A stretch of DNA of 60,379 nt from Bacteroidales bacterium UBA7009 (GCA_002449665.1 DJXH01000037.1:1-60379), one strand, 5' to 3'; counted from the stretch's first letter, positions 43,925-52,185 are shown. The notes: a model not told the origin generated them from the letters alone. Numbers and translations: made by a program.

Positions 43925-44341
43925 TTACCTTTCCTCGTATGTTCCATCGGTGTAGAAGACAATAATACGTTTTACTTGCTTTTGTATGGTATCGGCGGCA
44001 CATACATCTGTATGTGATATTTCAGGCTGACTGTCTTTTTTTATTTCTTTTGGTTTGGGCATTTCTTTTGTTTTCGATGTTTCTTCAGGATTGTCAAACA
44101 GCGAACTTTGAACATTTTCGTTATTTTGCCTATACATCGAACCCAAACCGAGTATAAGCCAATCGGTCTGCACGTTTCTAAACCTGTTCAACACCTGCTG
44201 CATCACATCAAGGCTCGGACGGTTCCTGCCACTTATTATATTAGACAGTGTGCCCTGACTTATACCAACCTCGGAAGAGAACTGCTTTGCGTTCATTCCT
44301 TCCGCTTCCATTATCTGAAGTAATCTCTCACGTTCGCTCAT
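43925..44341 (-). CDS. XRE-family helix-turn-helix regulator
   Basis: A 138-aa DNA-binding protein. Residues about 3-62 form a Cro/CI-type HTH (ERLLQIMEAEGMNAKQFSSEVGISQGTL; GRNRPSLDVMQQVL). A Lys/Pro/Glu-rich linker and a short C-terminal element RIIVFYTDGTYEE (about 124-136) follow; this C-terminal motif recurs in a widespread Bacteroidota family of single-domain regulators with unknown targets. A TTG at 44350 is discarded for the ATG at 44341. It has its own strong promoter and sits between tRNA-Ser and an AT-rich gap. Confidence 0.88.
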   Translation of the reverse strand: MSERERLLQIMEAEGMNAKQFSSEVGISQGTLSNIISGRNRPSLDVMQQVLNRFRNVQTDWLILGLGSMYRQNNENVQSSLFDNPEETSKTKEMPKPKEIKKDSQPEISHTDVCAADTIQKQVKRIIVFYTDGTYEER

Positions 44342-44401
44342 ATCGTACAAAATATAAAGAATTTTACAAATATCCGATTCTCACATTCCTAAATTTCGCC
44401 G

Positions 44402-44433
44402 CAAAGATATGAAAACTTTTTAACATACACAAA
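44402..44433 (-). promoter_or_regulatory. Promoter of the XRE gene
   Basis: On the minus strand, TTTG (44433-44430), 20 nt, then TATCTTTG (44409-44402): a perfect consensus, with a leader of about 50-55 nt. Confidence 0.85.
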
Positions 44434-44691
44434 TAACACCTATGTAATTCACATGTAAAAATATATTTTCAAGCGTAAACCATCAAGATTGAACACAATA
44501 AATATACATTCTGCGTAAGCTTCTGATATTCAACAATACTAATCTATTACACGCCACTTTAAGTAATTTAGTTAAACAAAAGAAAATAAGCGTATTATAT
44601 TTTTAATTATCAACAATTCTACTCATTGGCAGTTTCTGCATACATAAACCTGTCATAACATTACAATTCTACTCAAATCAAAATTACATAT

Positions 44692-44850
44692 ATGACTGAT
44701 ATAGAAAATAATACGTATATATTACCACTAAATGCAGGTTCGTTAAATGCGGGCGTGGAACAATATAATTTAGTGTTGGCAATTCTTTTCATAAACGACG
44801 AATCTCATTATAGATATTGTGTACATCTGAAAATATATTCTAATTTTTAA
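44692..44850 (+). CDS. Possible small orphan protein (52 aa)
   Basis: An ATG-initiated frame of 52 codons within the AT-rich gap. The product has an acidic, Asn-rich start (MTDIENNTYILPLNAGS), a middle hydrophobic stretch (LVLAILFI, about 28-34) and a basic aromatic end. I do not recognise it. No consensus promoter lies directly upstream. It could be a real small gene, a leader peptide, or a chance frame; the low GC of the region makes long chance frames less likely but not rare at this length. Confidence 0.3.
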   Translation: MTDIENNTYILPLNAGSLNAGVEQYNLVLAILFINDESHYRYCVHLKIYSNF

Positions 44851-44953
44851 CTACAAATTTACTCTTCTATCTGTGAATTTACATTTCACCATTCTATCAC
44901 AGAATTTGTTAATACAAGAAAGAACGGAAGAATGTTATCACACTCTTACTACG

Positions 44954-44983
44954 AAAGAAAGAGAACCGTTATCAGTTCTCTTT
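44954..44983 (-). terminator. Terminator hairpin after the methyltransferase gene
   Basis: AAAGAGAAC (44958-44966) and GTTCTCTTT (44975-44983) form a 9-bp stem with an 8-nt loop; on the minus strand the stem ends in CTTTCTTTC. A second, smaller hairpin (CTGTTA/TAACAG, 45003-45019) lies between it and the gene. Confidence 0.65.
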
Positions 44984-45027
44984 GTTTAGATTTGAAAAAT
45001 TTCTGTTAAAAAGTAACAGTTTTAAAA

Positions 45028-45804
45028 TTACAAAGAAATGAGGTAGTACCCTGCTGTGGTATAGAAATCGCGGATATATGGTAAAGAGCGAAGCAGAGGA
45101 GCCACTTTCAGTTTTTTTAGTCCGAACTTGACTTCATAGTTAGGTTGGATAAACCAATAGACCTTGCTTAACACCTTATAGTTTTCTGTTTTCAGTATTT
45201 TTTCAAAACGTTCAAGTGTTATGCCGGTTTCTTTAATCTCGGTAAGTTCGTTCATTACACTTTCAGGTTCACCGTATTTTTGCAGCAACGATTTATAGAG
45301 GGTCATCGGGAGCAGGTGAATAAATGGAATTTTGCTCAAACGGCTGCGACAAATCTGCTGATGTCCGCCAAAAGGCATTTGCCAAGCAGGAAAGCCGAAG
45401 AATACAATGGTCTTGGAGTGCATAAAATCTTTGAGAAGGTGCATAAAACGCTCCTGATTATGAATATGCTCAATTACATCGCGCAGCATAATAATGTCAT
45501 ATTTCTCTTTGTGAGGCATATCGTATATATCCTCGGCAAGGAGAGTAAGACGGTCATTATTGGGATGTTCTGCAAAGAAAGCTCGGGCATTTTCTATCTG
45601 CTTGGTGTTGAGGTCTATACCGGTGCAGCGACAACAGAGGTCGAGGAAAGGTTTGAGGTTGCCGCCTTCGCCGCAGCCTATCTCTAATATGTTCATATCG
45701 GCTTGAACAGTAACTGCCTGACCGATAAAAGGTATGACGTATTTCTCGGTTGTTACAGCTTGTTCGTTGAAATAGAGTAACCTGTTTTTATGCCTTTCCT
45801 GCAT
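45028..45804 (-). CDS. Class I SAM-dependent methyltransferase
   Basis: A 258-aa protein with a Rossmann methyltransferase domain. Motif I is ILEIGCGEGGNLKPF at about 39-53, the acidic residue after strand 2 is in GIDLNTKQIE, motif III is LLAEDIYDMP, and MLRDVIEHI is the family's substrate-side motif. The C-terminal part carries several aromatic, basic segments and no clear membrane helix. The substrate is unknown; enzymes of this kind often act on quinones, sugars or lipids. Its start lies inside the end of coaX (17-nt overlap), which makes co-expression likely. Confidence 0.88.
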   Translation of the reverse strand: MQERHKNRLLYFNEQAVTTEKYVIPFIGQAVTVQADMNILEIGCGEGGNLKPFLDLCCRCTGIDLNTKQIENARAFFAEHPNNDRLTLLAEDIYDMPHKEKYDIIMLRDVIEHIHNQERFMHLLKDFMHSKTIVFFGFPAWQMPFGGHQQICRSRLSKIPFIHLLPMTLYKSLLQKYGEPESVMNELTEIKETGITLERFEKILKTENYKVLSKVYWFIQPNYEVKFGLKKLKVAPLLRSLPYIRDFYTTAGYYLISL

Positions 45805-46528
45805 AGTTAAGAATTGCGTTCAGACCGATAAGCACAAGGTTGCGCTCGTAGGTCATAGGTGATTGTACGTGTTGTAATATAAACGGTGCGTTACCGCCGG
45901 TCAGTACGACGACGATGTTTTTCGTTTTGCTTGCCTGTAAGGCACGTATATAGCCTTTGACTTCAAAAGCCACACCTCTTACTACACCTGCTGCAATAGC
46001 ATCTGTTGTGTTCTTGCCGAAAAGCGGAATTAGTGTATTCTCTGCCACGTCCACAAGCGGCAGTTTTTTGGTGCGGTGGTGCAGCGCATAGAAACGCATT
46101 TTCAATCCCGGGGCGATATTCCCGCCTATGTAATGCCCTTCAGCAGACAGCACATCGTAGGTGATAGCCGAACCGGCATCTATTATTAGTGCAGTCTTGT
46201 CAGGAAACAATGTAGCAGCACCGACTGCCGCCGCGAGACGGTCGAGACCGAGTGTCTCGGGCGACTCGTAGTCGTTGACGATAGGTATGGGCGTGAGGTG
46301 GTCGAAGAGAATAAAATGACGGCTGAGGCGTTGCAGAGCATTAACAACGGATGGCTCTATATTGACGACAGATGAAACGATACTGTCAGTGAGTGGATAG
46401 AGCGAAAAAAGTCGTTCCACATCCGAAGATGTGAACGACTTATATACAAACGTTTTCGCCAATCGCCCGTCTTCTTCAAAGAGAGCCACTTTGGTGCGGG
46501 AGTTGCCTTGGTCTATACAGATATTCAT
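45788..46528 (-). CDS. coaX: Type III pantothenate kinase
   Basis: Phosphorylates pantothenate, the first step of CoA synthesis. From the ATG at 46528 it is 246 aa, normal for CoaX. Family motifs: MNICIDQGNSRTKVALF at the N-terminus (phosphate 1), GLDRLAAAVGA (about 93-103), DAGSAITYD (about 116-124) and GGNIAPGLKMR. A TTG-initiated extension of 30 codons overlapping the ligase gene is rejected. With coaE elsewhere in the window, both ends of the CoA pathway are represented, in separate units. Confidence 0.95.
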   Translation of the reverse strand: MNICIDQGNSRTKVALFEEDGRLAKTFVYKSFTSSDVERLFSLYPLTDSIVSSVVNIEPSVVNALQRLSRHFILFDHLTPIPIVNDYESPETLGLDRLAAAVGAATLFPDKTALIIDAGSAITYDVLSAEGHYIGGNIAPGLKMRFYALHHRTKKLPLVDVAENTLIPLFGKNTTDAIAAGVVRGVAFEVKGYIRALQASKTKNIVVVLTGGNAPFILQHVQSPMTYERNLVLIGLNAILNYAGKA

Positions 46529-46556
46529 TGTTTCAATGCTAATGAGCAAACAACAA

Positions 46557-48236
46557 TCAGTTTTCTGCCATAGAGGTATAGAGGAAGCGTTTGATAGAGC
46601 GTTTAGGCGTTTTTTCAAACTCGTGAGGATAGAGTTTTATTTTGTTTATCTGCTCATATCCGGCAAGTTGAGAATTGAGTTCTTTGCGCATATTCTCCAT
46701 TACTTGCTCTAATTCGGCACGGTCAAGTCCGTTGGCATCTGCGGCATCGTAGTCGGGGCAAACGAGTGCGACAAGGCGTGTTTCGTTTTGGATAACAAGT
46801 GACTCAAGCACGTATGGCATATTGTTTATTTTGGCTTCTATCTCTTCGGGATAGATGTTTTGTCCGTTCGGACCGAGGAGCATAGTCTTGTTGCGTCCTT
46901 TGATATAGAGATAGCCGTCTTCGTCTATGTATCCGAGGTCGCCTGTACGGAGCCAGCCGTCTTCGGTAAAGGTCTTGCGTGTGGCTTCTTCGTTTTTATA
47001 GTAGCCGAGCATAGTATGTTCGCCGCGAACTTGTATTTCGCCTATACCTTCCTCGTTGGGTTCGTCTATACGTGCCTCCATATATCCGTCCCAAATCTTA
47101 CCACAGGAGTATGTGCGAATATTAGGATATGGTGTCCAAGAGATAATAGGAGCGCACTCGGTCATACCATAGCCGACTGACAGCGGGAAATTGATACGGC
47201 GCAGGAATGCCTCGACTTCAGCGTTGAGAGGTGCACCGCCGAGAATAACCTGACTGAATTCTCCACCAAAAGCATCCACGAGTTGCTGGCGGATTTTCTT
47301 AAGTACAACATCTTCCAAGTAAGGCACTTTGAGAACCCAACTGATTGGTGCTTTGGATATTTGCGGGGCAATCTGCTTACGGTAGATTTTCTCCATTATA
47401 AGCGGCACGGAGATGATAAGTGTAGGTTTGACCTCCTTGAATGCCTGTAGCAGAATCTTCGGCGAGGGGGTCCGCCCTATAAAGTGTGTATGTCCGCCGG
47501 CAGCCATTGCGCCGAGGAAATCCACGATACAGCCGTATGAGTGAGCAAGCGGCAGGAAAGCCACGTGGCGGCAGCCACGGAAGACGTAACCGGATGCAAT
47601 GAAATATTTGAGGTGGCTGGCAAGAGCGTTGCAAGTTGTCATAACGCCTTTGGAGAAACCTGTTGTACCTGAGGTGTAGTTGATGCTTGCCATCGAATCG
47701 TTGGGACGATCGTCATAATGTACATCGGCAGCAGTAAAGCCGTTGGGGTACAACTCTTTAACTTTCTCCGTTGCAGCCTCAAAGGTGATTGTTTCCGGTC
47801 TTTCAATGCGGGTGGCAATAAGACGGAAGTCTGCGAGAGAATAAACTGCCTGTACGGTCTCCAATTGGTCAAGTTCCATGCCTTCCCATATAAGGTCAGT
47901 AACGAAGAAGAGTTTGGACTCGGAATGGTGAAGCAAGTGCATAGCATCATTAGGCTTAAAGTCCTGAAGTATAGGCACTATGACGGCACCATAAGTAACG
48001 GCGGCAAGGTAGGTGGTAACCCAGTTGCAGTTGTTGCGCCCCATAACGGCGATGCGGTCCATTTTCTCTACGCCGCAGGCTCGGAACAGTTCGTGGAGAC
48101 GTGCTATATTAAGGGCAACCTGACCGTAAGTCAAGGTTGTGTGTGTTCCATAATCACTAATGGCGTTCAAGTCCCAGTTATCGCGGAACGAACGCTCAAA
48201 CATTTTGACAAAATTGTCTTGTTCAGATGTAAACAT
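46557..48236 (-). CDS. Long-chain acyl-CoA synthetase (AMP-forming)
   Basis: Activates fatty acids through an acyl-adenylate, forming acyl-CoA or possibly acyl-ACP. The 559-aa protein has the AMP-binding P-loop YTSGTTGFSKG (about 190-200), the GYGMTECAP adenine motif, the TGDLGYIDEDGYLYI hinge region and a C-terminal catalytic lysine in KRSIKRFLY. A membrane anchor is not apparent. The DNA upstream has TATCTTTA (48269-48262, minus), one base off the -7 consensus, without a -33 box. coaX follows after 28 nt. Confidence 0.92.
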   Translation of the reverse strand: MFTSEQDNFVKMFERSFRDNWDLNAISDYGTHTTLTYGQVALNIARLHELFRACGVEKMDRIAVMGRNNCNWVTTYLAAVTYGAVIVPILQDFKPNDAMHLLHHSESKLFFVTDLIWEGMELDQLETVQAVYSLADFRLIATRIERPETITFEAATEKVKELYPNGFTAADVHYDDRPNDSMASINYTSGTTGFSKGVMTTCNALASHLKYFIASGYVFRGCRHVAFLPLAHSYGCIVDFLGAMAAGGHTHFIGRTPSPKILLQAFKEVKPTLIISVPLIMEKIYRKQIAPQISKAPISWVLKVPYLEDVVLKKIRQQLVDAFGGEFSQVILGGAPLNAEVEAFLRRINFPLSVGYGMTECAPIISWTPYPNIRTYSCGKIWDGYMEARIDEPNEEGIGEIQVRGEHTMLGYYKNEEATRKTFTEDGWLRTGDLGYIDEDGYLYIKGRNKTMLLGPNGQNIYPEEIEAKINNMPYVLESLVIQNETRLVALVCPDYDAADANGLDRAELEQVMENMRKELNSQLAGYEQINKIKLYPHEFEKTPKRSIKRFLYTSMAEN

Positions 48237-48298
48237 TTGGGTAAAATTTAGTTAAGATAATTAAAGATACTTTATGTTTGTGTGGTATAGTTTATTTG

Positions 48299-48718
48299 CT
48301 AATATACAGGCACTTCAAGCAGATTGTCGTAGTCGTTGCCCTGGGGTTTGGAACTGCTCATAATGCTGTCCACCACATATTCGCTTTTGCCTCTCCACGG
48401 CAGGGTACCGAGGTAGCGTTTCCAGTGGAGTTTGATTTGACGAGAAGAACTTTCTTCAATCTGTTTTGCAATACGGTCTTGGTCAACGGAGAACTTAAAC
48501 TCGTTGGATTGAATGGTAGTATTGGCATTTTTGCTGTTGTAGCCTGTCTGTATCATCTTGCCTTCGTAGGTCTTAAAGACAAAGCCTTCTTTTTGGAAAT
48601 AGTTGATATCTCCTTCATTAACGCCTTCGCTATAAACGAAATAGAACTTAAAGTAACCGGCGATAAAGAGTATGGCTACTATGATGACTGATGTCCATGC
48701 TAATACTTTTGTTTTCAT
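48299..48718 (-). CDS. Small membrane-anchored protein of a Bacteroidota family
   Basis: A 139-aa protein with one N-terminal membrane helix (about 5-24) and an extracytoplasmic domain. Features are YSEGVNEGDINYFQKEGFVFKTYEGK and the C-terminal HWKRYLGTLPWRGKSEYVVDSI, read in parts. This matches a small Bacteroidota family often mislabelled '6-phosphogluconate dehydrogenase'; it has none of that enzyme's motifs, and its function is unknown. An ATG at 48766 would fall at the promoter's start point, so I choose the ATG at 48718. Confidence 0.8.
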   Translation of the reverse strand: MKTKVLAWTSVIIVAILFIAGYFKFYFVYSEGVNEGDINYFQKEGFVFKTYEGKMIQTGYNSKNANTTIQSNEFKFSVDQDRIAKQIEESSSRQIKLHWKRYLGTLPWRGKSEYVVDSIMSSSKPQGNDYDNLLEVPVY

Positions 48719-48774
48719 ATAATTTTTAGTTTTGATTATCTTTTTTGTCTGCGCCAAATGGCGCATTGAGTTTG

Positions 48775-48806
48775 CAAAGGTACGGCAATATAATTAAATG
48801 TGCAAG
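48775..48806 (-). promoter_or_regulatory. Promoter of the small membrane protein gene
   Basis: On the minus strand, CTTG (48806-48803, one mismatch), 20 nt, then TACCTTTG (48782-48775). The -33 box lies inside the last codons of cinA. The implied leader is about 50 nt. Confidence 0.72.
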
Positions 48807-50047
48807 ATTTTGCATAATTTTATAAGTGCGCGGGTACAGGCTCTTGCGGTTATTTGGTCTCGTAGTTTGCCGAGGTGGAAACACTCGGCGTATGTCTGTT
48901 CAGGGGTAGCCCACGCCATCCAAACCGTGCCTATTGGCTTGTCCGCGGTGCCGCCCGTAGGACCGGCAATGCCGCTTGTTGCTATTGCATAATCAGTACC
49001 AAGCAAGCGGCGAACACCTTCCGCCATCTGCCTTACGGTCTGTTCGCTGACTGCGCCGACCGTATTCAGTGTTTCTTCGCTTACACCGAGCAGGTTATGT
49101 TTGACATTGTTGTCGTATGCAACAACGCTGCCTTTGTAGAAAGCCGAACTGCCTGAATGAGCATTGAGCAGTGCTGCCAATCTGCCGCCGGTGCAACTCT
49201 CGGCTGTAGAGATAGTGAGACCGAGAGATTTGAGTTTTTCGCCCACAGCCACCTCAAGCGGTTTGTCTTCTCGGAGGACAAGCCACTCTTTTACGAGATT
49301 GCATAATTCACGGAACTTTGTTTCTACTATGGTTTCGTCTATATCATACCCGCTGAGGCGCAGACGGATAGTGCCGTCTTTGGGAAGGTAGGCGAGGTGA
49401 AGATTTTGCGGCAGATTGTCCTCAAATTGCTCAAGTACGATAGCGAGTGATGATTCAGGTATGCCGCTGACAAGGGCAGTCTTGTGAATGATGTTGCCGG
49501 TAGTCAATCCTATGGAATTTAATTGTCTTAACAGATAAGGTTCGACTTGTTCGGTCATAGCAATTTCCATTTCGTAGGGAACGCCTGGCATAGAGATAAG
49601 CCATTGTGTTTTGTTATTACGCTGAATCACAAAAGCCATAATAGGTGCACTACCTACTCTATTTTCAAGTATTTCAGCCGATTGCGGCACTTGCCATTGG
49701 GTTTCGGTGAGTCTGTTGAGGACATCGGGTCGCTCGCTGTAGAGGGAGAGGATATGTTGTTTTACGTTGTTGTCCGGCACAAGGCAGGTGTTGAAATACC
49801 GGCAGAGGGTCAGTTTGGTAATATCGTCTTTGGTCGGACCGAGTCCGCCGGTAGCAAGTACTATGTCAGCACGTTCAAACGCCTCGTCAATGGCTTTTGT
49901 TATGTGTTTTTCATCGTCGTGGACGGAAGATATTTGCTTGAGTTTGATACCCAAGCGGTTAAGGCGTTGAGCCATAAAAGCGGAGTTGGTGTCAACCACC
50001 TGTCCGATAAGCAGTTCGTCGCCTATGGTAATTATTTCGGCTTGCAT
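48794..50047 (-). CDS. cinA: CinA-like NMN amidohydrolase / competence-damage protein
   Basis: A 417-aa two-domain protein. The N-terminal half (about 1-170) is a MoaB-like molybdopterin-binding fold with EIITIGDELLIGQVVDTN and ATGGLGPTKDD; in characterised relatives this half has ADP-ribose pyrophosphatase activity. The C-terminal half (about 260-417) is the PncC nicotinamide-nucleotide deamidase domain with STAESCTGGRLAALL and TSGIAGPTGG. It recycles NMN in the pyridine nucleotide cycle. The GTG at 50083 is rejected because it falls inside the DUF3109 gene; the ATG at 50047 gives the family's usual start. Confidence 0.94.
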   Translation of the reverse strand: MQAEIITIGDELLIGQVVDTNSAFMAQRLNRLGIKLKQISSVHDDEKHITKAIDEAFERADIVLATGGLGPTKDDITKLTLCRYFNTCLVPDNNVKQHILSLYSERPDVLNRLTETQWQVPQSAEILENRVGSAPIMAFVIQRNNKTQWLISMPGVPYEMEIAMTEQVEPYLLRQLNSIGLTTGNIIHKTALVSGIPESSLAIVLEQFEDNLPQNLHLAYLPKDGTIRLRLSGYDIDETIVETKFRELCNLVKEWLVLREDKPLEVAVGEKLKSLGLTISTAESCTGGRLAALLNAHSGSSAFYKGSVVAYDNNVKHNLLGVSEETLNTVGAVSEQTVRQMAEGVRRLLGTDYAIATSGIAGPTGGTADKPIGTVWMAWATPEQTYAECFHLGKLRDQITARACTRALIKLCKILHI

Positions 50048-50069
50048 AAGTAGCAGATTTTTAGTCGAT

Positions 50070-50654
50070 TTATTTTGTCGCACATTGTTTTTTCCATTCT
50101 TGTGCGGTGAGTTCGAGTTCGTTGTACCACTCTTCTCCGAATCGTCTTATGAGCGGTTCTTTGAGGAATCGGTAGAGGGGTATATGTTGTTTCTTGCCGA
50201 GTTGTCGTGCACAGTGGCAGATGTCCCAGCGGTGGTACTCCACTCCCACCCGCTCGCCGATAGCGGTCAGTCTTATGGGATAGAGGTGGCAGGAAAGGGG
50301 TTTAAGGAAGGATGTTTTACCTGCTTTGCAGGCTTTTTCTATAAGGCAGTAGCACCAACCGTTGTGGTCGGTGCGGGCAAAGATACAATCTTTGTCATTT
50401 ACTATGGACAGCACCTGTTCGCCGCTCGGGTCTTTGTAGGCAAGTCCTTGTTTTTCCACCACTTGCTTTGCGTCTTTTGTCATATCGGGAAGCAGGATGG
50501 GTAAAAGATTTTCAAGCACTTTTACTTCTTCGTCACTCACGGGAGCACCTGCATCGCCTTCAATACAGCAACAGCCTTTGCAAACATCAAGATTGCAGCA
50601 GAACTCTTTTTCAATAACGTCAAGTGAGACGAGGGTATCTTGGATTATGAACAT
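50070..50654 (-). CDS. Cysteine-rich DUF3109 protein
   Basis: A 194-aa cytoplasmic protein of the DUF3109 family. Conserved cysteine groups are visible: CNLDVCKGCCC (about 20-30), GWCYCLIEKACKAG (about 99-112), LSCHLYPIR (about 120-128) and DICHCARQLG (about 144-153). This arrangement resembles CxxCxxCC zinc- or Fe-S-binding proteins of the UPF0153/YkgJ type, so metal binding is likely, but no function is established. Its start overlaps the end of mntP by 10 nt. Confidence 0.88.
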   Translation of the reverse strand: MFIIQDTLVSLDVIEKEFCCNLDVCKGCCCIEGDAGAPVSDEEVKVLENLLPILLPDMTKDAKQVVEKQGLAYKDPSGEQVLSIVNDKDCIFARTDHNGWCYCLIEKACKAGKTSFLKPLSCHLYPIRLTAIGERVGVEYHRWDICHCARQLGKKQHIPLYRFLKEPLIRRFGEEWYNELELTAQEWKKQCATK

Positions 50655-51196
50655 ATACCTTCAACGAAAATTTTTATTCCGAGCAAGACAAGCACTATAC
50701 CTCCTATCAGTTCTGCATTTATCTTGAGTTTGCCGATAGACACACCGATGGCATATCCAAAGAGCGAGAAAGCGGCAGCCACCAAGCCGATGGTGGTTAC
50801 GGCGACATATAGTCTGTCGGGATAAGGGACAAAGATTATCCCCGTAGCGAGGACATCAATGCTTGTTGCAAGAGCGAGAAGCAGGATACTGATTATGCTC
50901 CAGTCTTTTGCGGGTGCGTTATTGTCGGGGTGGAAACTTTCCCATATCATCTTCCCGCCTATTGTGGCAAGAAGTATGAGTGCTATCCAGGGGGCATAGA
51001 CGTGAATAAAATCGGAGAAAAGCACACCTGCATAATAGCCGACGATCGGCATTGAGAAATGGAAAAGTCCGAAGACGGCAGCCATAAGAACGGCTTTCGG
51101 CTGCCACGAATGTCGGTTAAGACCCTGCACGACAGAGACTGCAAAGCAGTCCATAGCAAGTCCCAAAGCAAGCAAGATGATTGTAAGGGTGTCCAA
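50645..51196 (-). CDS. mntP: Putative manganese efflux pump MntP
   Basis: A 183-aa membrane protein with six helices in two repeats, each bearing the family's acidic motif: GLAMDCFAVSVVQG (about 13-26) and ATSIDVLATGIIF (about 108-120). Members export Mn2+ and protect against its excess. The start appears to be TTG at 51196: the preceding in-frame codons are GCG and the TAA that ends def, and the next ATG lies inside the first helix. No upstream Mn riboswitch (yybP-ykoY type) is visible. Confidence 0.9.
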   Translation of the reverse strand: MDTLTIILLALGLAMDCFAVSVVQGLNRHSWQPKAVLMAAVFGLFHFSMPIVGYYAGVLFSDFIHVYAPWIALILLATIGGKMIWESFHPDNNAPAKDWSIISILLLALATSIDVLATGIIFVPYPDRLYVAVTTIGLVAAAFSLFGYAIGVSIGKLKINAELIGGIVLVLLGIKIFVEGICS

Positions 51197-51199
51197 CGC

Positions 51200-51748
51200 T
51201 TAGTGTTTATATTTATATTTTGAGACGGTCTTGCCTTTGGCTATGTTAGTCAGTTTGCTTTTTACGAACTGCCGGCGTATGGGCGAGATGCGGTCGGTGA
51301 AGACATGTGCTTCAAGGTGGTCGTATTCGTGCTGAACGATACGAGCCTTAAAGTCGGTGAATGTCTCTTCGTGCCAGTTGAAGTCGGTGTCTTGGTAGCG
51401 AATGGTGATCGTACGCGGTCGCACTACGTTTTCGGATATGCCGGGCAGGGAAAGACAGCCTTCGCTATAGGTGGCGGTTTCATCCGACTCGTCGATTATT
51501 TCGGGATTGATGAACGCCTGCTTAAAATCTACGCAGTCGGGATATTCCTCGCCGAGTTCGGAGCCGTCAACGACAAAAAGACGAATGGACTTACCTATTT
51601 GCGGTGCTGCCAATCCGCAACCTTCGGCGGCGGTAAGGGTCTCGTGCATATCGGCAACGAGTTGCTTGACATCAAGGCTGCCCTGCTCCAAGTCTTCGGT
51701 AGGCTTACGAAGGACAGGCTGACCGTATAAGTATATGGGGAGAATCAT
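51200..51748 (-). CDS. def: Peptide deformylase
   Basis: Removes the N-formyl group from new proteins. The 182-aa protein has all three motifs: GCGLAAPQIG (about 43-52), EGCLSLPG (about 96-103, metal ligand C98) and QHEYDHL (about 139-145, ligands H140 and H144, catalytic E141). Alanine replaces the common glycine after HEYDHLE, which is tolerated. It lies in the gyrA-cinA unit, 26 nt after ruvX with a 14-bp tandem repeat between them. Confidence 0.96.
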   Translation of the reverse strand: MILPIYLYGQPVLRKPTEDLEQGSLDVKQLVADMHETLTAAEGCGLAAPQIGKSIRLFVVDGSELGEEYPDCVDFKQAFINPEIIDESDETATYSEGCLSLPGISENVVRPRTITIRYQDTDFNWHEETFTDFKARIVQHEYDHLEAHVFTDRISPIRRQFVKSKLTNIAKGKTVSKYKYKH

Positions 51749-51751
51749 TTT

Positions 51752-51779
51752 AGTTAGGAGTTAGAAGTTAGGAGTTAGA
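51752..51779. repeat. 14-bp tandem duplication between ruvX and def
   Basis: AGTTAGGAGTTAGA occurs twice head to tail (51752-51765, 51766-51779) and is itself built from a 7-nt stutter. The second copy contains the ruvX stop codon. Related AGAAGT/TTAGAAGTT stutters lie before the sugar permease gene (about 32227-32250). Confidence 0.8.
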
Positions 51780-52185
51780 GGGTTTGGAGATAGTCTTCGA
51801 GTATGATACAAGCGGCTATTTTGTCCACCACCGTTTTGTCTTGTCTTTGTTTGCGTTTCATTCCGCCGGTGAGCATATATTGATGCGCCAAGGTGGAAGT
51901 AAAACGCTCGTCAAACTCAACAAGCGGTATTTTGGGGAACAACTGCTTGAAGTATTTTATAAAGGGGCGTATATACTGCATAGACTCGCTGTCTTGACCA
52001 TTAAGTTGTACAGGATGACCTATGACCACAGCATCAACATTATTGTTATCAAAGTAGTCTTTCAGCCAATCGGGCAACTGTTGGGTTTCTATAGTAACCA
52101 ACGGATTAGCCGTTATGCGGAGCGGGTCCGTAACGGCTAATCCTGTACGTTTTTTGCCATAGTCGATAGCGAGTATGCGTCCCAT
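51775..52185 (-). CDS. ruvX: Holliday junction resolvase-like protein YqgF/RuvX
   Basis: A 136-aa RNase H-fold protein of the YqgF family, implicated in 16S rRNA 5'-end processing and proposed as a Holliday junction resolvase. Conserved blocks: LAIDYGKKRTGLAVTDP (about 4-20), the VVIGHPVQLNGQDS region (about 56-69) and LVEFDERFTST (about 92-102). The catalytic acidic residues D8, E94-D95-E96 and a C-terminal Asp are available. It starts 3 nt after the TPR gene's stop. Confidence 0.94.
   Translation of the reverse strand: MGRILAIDYGKKRTGLAVTDPLRITANPLVTIETQQLPDWLKDYFDNNNVDAVVIGHPVQLNGQDSESMQYIRPFIKYFKQLFPKIPLVEFDERFTSTLAHQYMLTGGMKRKQRQDKTVVDKIAACIILEDYLQTL

Larger units (their letters stand above)
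44434..45027. other. AT-rich gap with repeats and one possible small gene
   Basis: About 590 bp, visibly richer in A and T than the flanking genes. It contains a 13-bp direct repeat ACAATTCTACTCA at 44613-44625 and 44663-44675, and near-copies of a 16-mer (TTCTATCTGTGAATTT at 44865, TTCTATCACAGAATTT at 44892) whose 5-bp core is reversed. A possible 52-residue ORF and a terminator hairpin are also present. I recognise no known RNA or mobile element. Confidence 0.6.

Noticed and set aside
43690..43965. Plus-strand frame starting at the tRNA promoter and running into the XRE gene's 3' end
   Set aside because: It consists of tRNA sequence, a terminator hairpin and AT-rich DNA; nothing protein-like.
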